A stretch of 10,813 nt of DNA from Sulfidibacterium sp964473395 (GTDB taxonomy: Bacteria > Bacteroidota > Bacteroidia > Bacteroidales > F082), in NCBI GenBank assembly GCA_964473395.1, contig CAYYOW010000076.1, positions 1 to 10,813 of the forward strand. The letters are read 5' to 3'. Below are positions 6,909-10,813 of this stretch, in pieces. Numbering within the stretch: position 1 is the first letter of the stretch; every line of letters starts with the position of its first letter. A program made the translations under genes and the position numbers. Below the pieces are notes generated by a model that saw only the letters and a list, made by a program, of their open reading frames with translations, was not told the DNA's origin and searched no databases.

Positions 6909-7455
6909 ATCATATATCAAATATTCCGACCCGGTTACTCCTGTGAGAAGATGAAAAGGCAAAGAGCAGGGCCTGTGAATGATTGCACACCTGATTACAA
7001 ACGATTGAGAAAATCCTAAAAAAATTATGGAGAAACATAACGATTGGACAATTAAGCCAAAAAGGAAGCCATTGTGGTATTAAATACGGCAATGGCTTCC
7101 TTCCAGTAAGTTATTTTTCCGGTTTTTGAACACAATAAACAGGATGTCTGGTTGTGAGATCCTTTTTTATCAACTTTTTTAATTTTTACTGTCGTAATAT
7201 TTGCCACAACGGCATCATATTCTTTGGAAGAAAGGATTTTTGATGATCTAAATTTTGTTTGCTCAATAATAGGGAAATTTGTGGCTGCACAGCTGTTTTA
7301 GCATACTTTAACATGAAATAACACACTGAAGCAGACCACTGTTTCCATCGGTTTTCATTTGTTATTTACTCACAAATCATTAGCTAATAAGTAGTCACCT
7401 GAGCTCGGTATAAGATTTGGAAAAATGAACTTAACCTATTTATCTATTTTTTCTC
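6909..7455. other. Long intergenic gap between divergent pfkA and ROK kinase genes
   Basis: About 550 bp of AT-rich sequence with no gene I can support. It contains the hairpin at 7062-7102 and, on the minus strand upstream of it, short broken frames. One has an ATG at 7312-7314 and runs 42 codons to a TAA at 7186-7188, then 24 more codons to a TAA at 7111-7113. A second frame is open without ATG from 7297 to a TAA at 7052-7054. None has a recognisable product or a promoter box. I see no tRNA, riboswitch or insertion-sequence end. Confidence 0.6.
7062..7102 (-). terminator. Perfect 13-bp inverted repeat, possible minus-strand terminator
   Basis: AAGGAAGCCATTG at 7062-7074 is mirrored exactly by CAATGGCTTCCTT at 7090-7102. 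The 15-nt loop contains a second small stem (GTAT/ATAC around TAA). On the minus strand the last arm is followed by a T-run (complement of 7059-7063), the layout of an intrinsic terminator. On the + strand the T-run is absent. No annotated minus-strand gene ends here, so it would terminate an unidentified transcript from 7103-7485, or insulate pfkA. Confidence 0.55.
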
Positions 7456-7463
7456 TATTTTTG
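7456..7463 (+). promoter_or_regulatory. ROK kinase promoter, Bacteroidota -7 box
   Basis: TATTTTTG matches TAnnTTTG exactly and ends 22 nt before the ATG at 7486, the same distance as at pfkA. The -33 position has no clear TTTG (TTAA at 7431-7434 is the nearest). Confidence 0.55.
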
Positions 7464-7485
7464 GCACCGAAAACATACAAAAAAT

Positions 7486-8568
7486 ATGAGCAGGGAAAAA
7501 ACAACCATTCTTACTTTGGATGCCGGTGGAACCAACTTGGTTTTCTCGGCTGTTCAAAACAGGCAAATTCTTAAACAAAAAGTTCATAACCCAGCTCCTT
7601 CCGAAAATCTTGAAGATTTTTTAAGAAAAGTCATCAAGGGTTTTTCCGAATTACAGCAACAAGTGAAGGCAAAAGCCCGTGCCATAAGCTTTTGTTTTCC
7701 AGGACCAGCTGATTATGAGAACGGGATTATCGGTGATTTGGAAAACCTGCCTTTCTTCATGGACGGAATTCCTCTGGCCAAAATGCTGGAAGAGGTTTTT
7801 AAAATTCCTGTTTTTATCAATAACGACGGCGACTTGTTTGCTTTAGGAGAGGCTATTGAAGGCTATTTAAGAGAGATAAACAGGGAAAGCAAAAGAGAAT
7901 TCCATAATTTGCTTGGCGTAACACTTGGAACGGGTTTTGGCGGAGGCATTGTGGTCAACGGCAAGCTTTTTGGTGGCGACAACTCGGCTGCTGCCGAAGT
8001 TAACCGTATGAGTAATCCTCTAAACCGCGAACAAAGTGTGGAAGAGGTACTAAGCATTCGTGGAATTCGTCGTTTGTATGCAGAAGCAAGTGGAATTTCC
8101 GTAGAAAAGACACCGATACCTTTTGAAATTTTTCAGGTAGGGTTGGGGAAAAAGGAAGGAGATAAAGAGGCAGCCGTGAAAGCATGGAAAACATTTGGTC
8201 TCGTACTCGGCGATGCTTTGGCCAACGCCGTGAGCCTTACTGACAGTTGTGTAGTTATTGGCGGCGGCTTGTCGGGTGCTTATTCGCTTTTTCTACCAAC
8301 AGCCTTGGAGCAAATGAACAGCACCTTTCAAAAAAACGATGGCAGCCGGATGCCACGTATGGAACTGACGGCTTACAATTGGGAAAATGCTGTAGAAAAA
8401 GCTGCTTTTCTAAAAGATGAGTCCCGGATTCTGGCTGTTCCTTTTTCTGACAAAACACAGATTTACTACCCGCAGAAGAAAATTGTCGTGGGTATCAGCC
8501 GGCTGGGAACCAGCGAAGCTGTGGCCGTAGGTGCTTATGCTTATGCAGTGTCAAAGCTGGGTTTGTAA
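7486..8568 (+). CDS. ROK-family sugar kinase, substrate unknown
   Basis: Probable cytosolic ATP-dependent hexose kinase of the ROK family, 360 residues. The phosphate-1 loop is DAGGTN at 12-17. The catalytic Asp is expected to be Asp114 in INNDGDLFALGEA, and the glycine-rich segment GTGFGGGIVVNG starts at 148; a second nucleotide-binding glycine segment is VVIGGGLSGAY. The region that normally reads E-I-G-H and leads into the zinc-binding cysteines here reads AAEVNRM (Glu171 to Met175), so the usual His is Arg174, and the CxCGxxGC zinc motif is missing. No DNA-binding domain precedes the kinase fold, so it is not a NagC/XylR-type repressor. Its neighbour pfkA suggests sugar entry into glycolysis, but glucose, mannose, fructose and amino sugars are all possible. 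The ATG at 7486 sits right after a promoter box. Confidence 0.85.
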   Translation: MSREKTTILTLDAGGTNLVFSAVQNRQILKQKVHNPAPSENLEDFLRKVIKGFSELQQQVKAKARAISFCFPGPADYENGIIGDLENLPFFMDGIPLAKMLEEVFKIPVFINNDGDLFALGEAIEGYLREINRESKREFHNLLGVTLGTGFGGGIVVNGKLFGGDNSAAAEVNRMSNPLNREQSVEEVLSIRGIRRLYAEASGISVEKTPIPFEIFQVGLGKKEGDKEAAVKAWKTFGLVLGDALANAVSLTDSCVVIGGGLSGAYSLFLPTALEQMNSTFQKNDGSRMPRMELTAYNWENAVEKAAFLKDESRILAVPFSDKTQIYYPQKKIVVGISRLGTSEAVAVGAYAYAVSKLGL

Positions 8569-8588
8569 AGTCTTTCGGAAGGATTTTT
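8568..8588. terminator. Weak hairpin between convergent ROK and GHMP kinase genes
   Basis: AAGTCTTT (8568-8575) can pair with AAGGATTTT (8579 onward) around CGG, with G-T pairs, followed by T-rich sequence. It lies between the ROK stop (8568) and the stop of the convergent GHMP kinase gene. The stem is short and AT-rich, so activity is uncertain. Confidence 0.35.
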
Positions 8589-9528
8589 AAATTATTTTTT
8601 TCAGCATAAGTTCTTCCCACGAAAACACCGTGGCAAATCCTTGGTTTTTCATCTGCTCCCTGAATACTTTGTCTGTTCCGTGATGCGTGATGAGTACAAA
8701 ATCGCCGCCCCAGGCCCCCAATGATTTTACGACACCCCGATGTCCTTTGAAGAAACGCTCTTTCACAGGTACAATACCAAGAATGGCAGACATGATTTCT
8801 TCGTGCTCCCGGAGGAGGTTTTCAAAAAGATCAAGAGTTTCGGCTTTCACCAGGGCCTCACCTATAGCAGAAATCCTTCGGATTTCTTCTTTCCCGTAAA
8901 CGGCCATCTTTTTAAATCGTTCAATACTTTCATCGCTGCGTTGTTTTTGTCCCAGATAAACAAAATAAATCCGATCCTTAAACGGTGGAAGCCAATGAGC
9001 TGGCTCCACAACAGGCTTATCATCAGTTAATCGATAAAAGACAGGAGCTTCCACCCGCGCACAGGCCACATCGTATCCTGAGCCTCCAAGGGCTTTGCGC
9101 TGAAGAGCAAAGGCATCAACACCTGCCCACGCTGCCAGATTAGCCACCAGCGTAGAACTAGAGCCAAAACCAAATTCCGTATCAAATTCCAAACGGGTTT
9201 CCACATCAAAACTCCGCTTACCATTTAAAAACCCAGGCGCCAGTTTGCGGGCAACGGAAAGAATTTTCATCAGTTTCTCAGCCAGTTTTTTATCCGTTGT
9301 CTTCCGTATTTCCAATGAAGGAATTTCATACGTAGTCTGAAACCACAAGCCACCCGGTTTATAGGCTGTCCAGAGCAAACGGGCACCGTCTTCAGCGGAA
9401 GTAGAAACAACCTGCAGATGTTGCCCGCAGTTTAGCGGTACAGCCAAAGCATGTGCACCGTGCAGTACCAGATACTCTCCCGTAATCAGGAGTTTGCCGT
9501 GCGCATACCAGGTTCGTTGTTGTTGCAT
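8587..9528 (-). CDS. GHMP-family kinase of the GYDIA type, mevalonate pathway candidate
   Basis: Cytosolic small-molecule kinase, 313 residues, of the galactokinase/homoserine/mevalonate/phosphomevalonate superfamily. Motif 1 is GKLLITGEYLVL (11-22), the substrate end of the fold. Motif 2, the ATP phosphate loop, is FGFGSSST (119-126), a variant of the usual G-L-G-S-S-A. The GYDVA segment (151-155) supplies the likely active-site Asp153 and corresponds to the GYDIA motif that names this subgroup. Motif 3 is KSLGAWGGD (268-276). Its ATG overlaps the TAA of HMG-CoA reductase by one base (TAATG), which implies translational coupling. The reductase makes mevalonate, so mevalonate kinase or phosphomevalonate kinase is the obvious inference, but the sequence alone does not decide the substrate. 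Confidence 0.85.
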   Translation of the reverse strand: MQQQRTWYAHGKLLITGEYLVLHGAHALAVPLNCGQHLQVVSTSAEDGARLLWTAYKPGGLWFQTTYEIPSLEIRKTTDKKLAEKLMKILSVARKLAPGFLNGKRSFDVETRLEFDTEFGFGSSSTLVANLAAWAGVDAFALQRKALGGSGYDVACARVEAPVFYRLTDDKPVVEPAHWLPPFKDRIYFVYLGQKQRSDESIERFKKMAVYGKEEIRRISAIGEALVKAETLDLFENLLREHEEIMSAILGIVPVKERFFKGHRGVVKSLGAWGGDFVLITHHGTDKVFREQMKNQGFATVFSWEELMLKKII

Positions 9529-10813
9529 TATCTGGAGAGACGAAGGTTTTTAATAAAATCACCCACCTCAGCAAAAGATACTTTGTGGCTGGAAAAGTAA
9601 TTTACTGCTTTTTCTTTTTCACTTTGTGAGGCTTTGAAATGGTTCAGAATATTCATCAAATGCATCTTCATGTGTCCCTGCTGGATACCTTTGGTGACTA
9701 GTGAACGAATGGCAGCAAAATTGTTGGCCATTCCCAGCGTGGCTGTAATCATCATCAACTCTTTTGCTGATGGCTTTCCCAACATCTCCAACGAATGTTT
9801 GGCCAGCGGGTGCAAAGAGGTAAGCCCACCAACTGTTCCAAGTGCAAGGGGCAATTCAATTCCGTATTTAAACCGACTGTTTTTTATCTCCACATGCGAC
9901 AGGCTTCTGTAGTGCCCGTCTCTGGAAGCATACGCGTGGCCGGCAGCTTCGATGGCTCTAAAATCATTACCCGTGGCAATGGCTACCGCATCAATACCAT
10001 TGAAAATACCTTTGTTATGTGTCGCGGCACGAAAAGTATCAATTTCCGCAATTCGGACTGCCGTTTCAAACTTCCGGGCAAACTCTTCTCCCGTAAGGGA
10101 AGAATCAATATCCTTAAGGTCTTTAAAGTCACATTCTACCCAAACTTTTACCAGGCAGTCAGGGGTATAATTGGAAAGAATGGACATAATGATAACGACT
10201 TCCTTCTCTTTTCCTTCAAAAACAGGATGCGTTTTTACAAATTCCTGCAGGGTTTTTGCCGACTCTTCAAGGCAAGAGTTGATAAAATTGGCACCCATGG
10301 AATCAACGGTTTCAAAAGTGATATTAATCTGGTAGTAATTTTCCAACCTATCGCGCATATCCACAAGCTCAAAATCAAGGATGCCACCACCTCGTTTTTC
10401 CATATTGGCGGTTATCGACCTGGTTTCCTCACGAAAATGCAGTTTCAATTCGTCAAAAACACTGACTAGCTTTTCTTTTTCTCCACGCCACTGAAAATGA
10501 ATTTGCCCCACCTTTACGGTATCTTTAACCTCGGCATGAAAACCACCGCGCTCCGACCAAAAGCGTGCAGCGGAAGAGGCAGCGGCAACCACAGAGCTTT
10601 CTTCAATAACCATGGGTACGAGATAGGTTCTGCCATTTACCATTACATTGGGAGCAATGCCATAAGGGATGTAGAAGTTGGTAATGGTATTTTCACTGAA
10701 TTCATCAAAAATCTTCTGCTTTTCCGTGTCGGCATACCAGAAACTTTTCAATAATTCAATGGTTTCGAGCTGATTGTCCATCAACTCGGCAACAATCTTT
10801 AGCTTATCCTCTT
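9528..10813 (-). CDS. mvaA: Hydroxymethylglutaryl-CoA reductase, class II (N-terminus outside window)
   Basis: Soluble enzyme that reduces HMG-CoA to mevalonate, the committed step of the mevalonate route; class II enzymes are often labelled degradative after the Pseudomonas mevalonii enzyme. The frame stays open past the ATG at 10781 to the window edge, and the extra residues (EDKLKIVAEL) match the family N-terminus, so the true start is beyond 10813. Counting from that internal Met, the catalytic set is complete: Glu30 in SENTITNFYIPYG, Lys257 in HNKGI, Asp273 in ATGNDFRAIEA and His370 in QQGHMKMH. The Lys-Asp and Asp-His spacings (16 and 97) fit the P. mevalonii enzyme. DSMGAN is a version of the family's DAMGAN motif. 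There is no membrane domain. Coupling to a GHMP kinase favours a biosynthetic role. Confidence 0.95.
   Translation of the reverse strand, partial: EDKLKIVAELMDNQLETIELLKSFWYADTEKQKIFDEFSENTITNFYIPYGIAPNVMVNGRTYLVPMVIEESSVVAAASSAARFWSERGGFHAEVKDTVKVGQIHFQWRGEKEKLVSVFDELKLHFREETRSITANMEKRGGGILDFELVDMRDRLENYYQINITFETVDSMGANFINSCLEESAKTLQEFVKTHPVFEGKEKEVVIIMSILSNYTPDCLVKVWVECDFKDLKDIDSSLTGEEFARKFETAVRIAEIDTFRAATHNKGIFNGIDAVAIATGNDFRAIEAAGHAYASRDGHYRSLSHVEIKNSRFKYGIELPLALGTVGGLTSLHPLAKHSLEMLGKPSAKELMMITATLGMANNFAAIRSLVTKGIQQGHMKMHLMNILNHFKASQSEKEKAVNYFSSHKVSFAEVGDFIKNLRLSR

Noticed and set aside
6879..6962. 28-residue N-terminal extension of phosphofructokinase
   Set aside because: The extension would begin upstream of and span the promoter box at 6901-6908, and the family N-terminus starts at MMKRVLIATGGG.
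6910..7092. 60-codon minus-strand frame upstream of pfkA
   Set aside because: It overlaps the hairpin and the pfkA promoter region, and its product is hydrophobic low-information sequence without family resemblance.
9795..10469. 224-codon + strand open frame opposite HMG-CoA reductase
   Set aside because: It is antisense to conserved catalytic segments of the reductase and shows no family features.

Overview
The window carries ten protein genes of a Bacteroidota bacterium. Two things support this placement. Five transcription-unit heads are preceded by an exact TAnnTTTG box, the -7 element of the Bacteroidota primary sigma factor. The proteins also read as Bacteroidota versions of their families (SerRS with the SSVSNFESYQAN segment, a TonB with a seven-proline tract, a GYDIA-type GHMP kinase beside a class II HMG-CoA reductase). 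Base composition is moderate and even across the genes. There are no insertion sequences, phage genes, tRNA or rRNA genes, or CRISPR arrays. I cannot name the genus from sequence alone.

Layout. Positions 10-89 hold an 8-bp tandem repeat. From 207 to 4107 three housekeeping genes lie on the + strand: serS, rsmA (9 nt after serS) and uvrC (own promoter, GTG start). A bidirectional hairpin terminator at 4109-4135 separates them from a minus-strand block. Read in transcription order, that block is pfkA (6878 to 5778), gcvH, a VanZ-like membrane protein and a TonB-like energy transducer. gcvH has its own promoter box. A gap of about 600 bp (6879-7485) separates pfkA from a divergent + strand ROK-family sugar kinase (7486-8568). 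The gap holds both promoter boxes, a perfect 13-bp inverted repeat shaped like a minus-strand terminator, and some interrupted minus-strand reading frames of doubtful meaning. The right end is a minus-strand pair: HMG-CoA reductase, which runs off the window at 10813, and a GHMP kinase, joined by a TAATG stop/start overlap.

How the genes fit together. serS and rsmA serve translation and ribosome maturation, and uvrC serves nucleotide excision repair. pfkA and the ROK kinase point to sugar phosphorylation and glycolysis around a shared divergent promoter region. gcvH supplies the lipoyl carrier of glycine cleavage. The HMG-CoA reductase/GHMP kinase pair points to isoprenoid precursor synthesis through mevalonate, with the kinase's exact step unassigned.

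Most of the window is ordinary core genome, and I found no clear new multi-gene system. The best leads are the translationally coupled HMG-CoA reductase/GHMP kinase pair, the ROK kinase lacking the usual zinc-site residues, and the unexplained hairpin in the pfkA/ROK gap.
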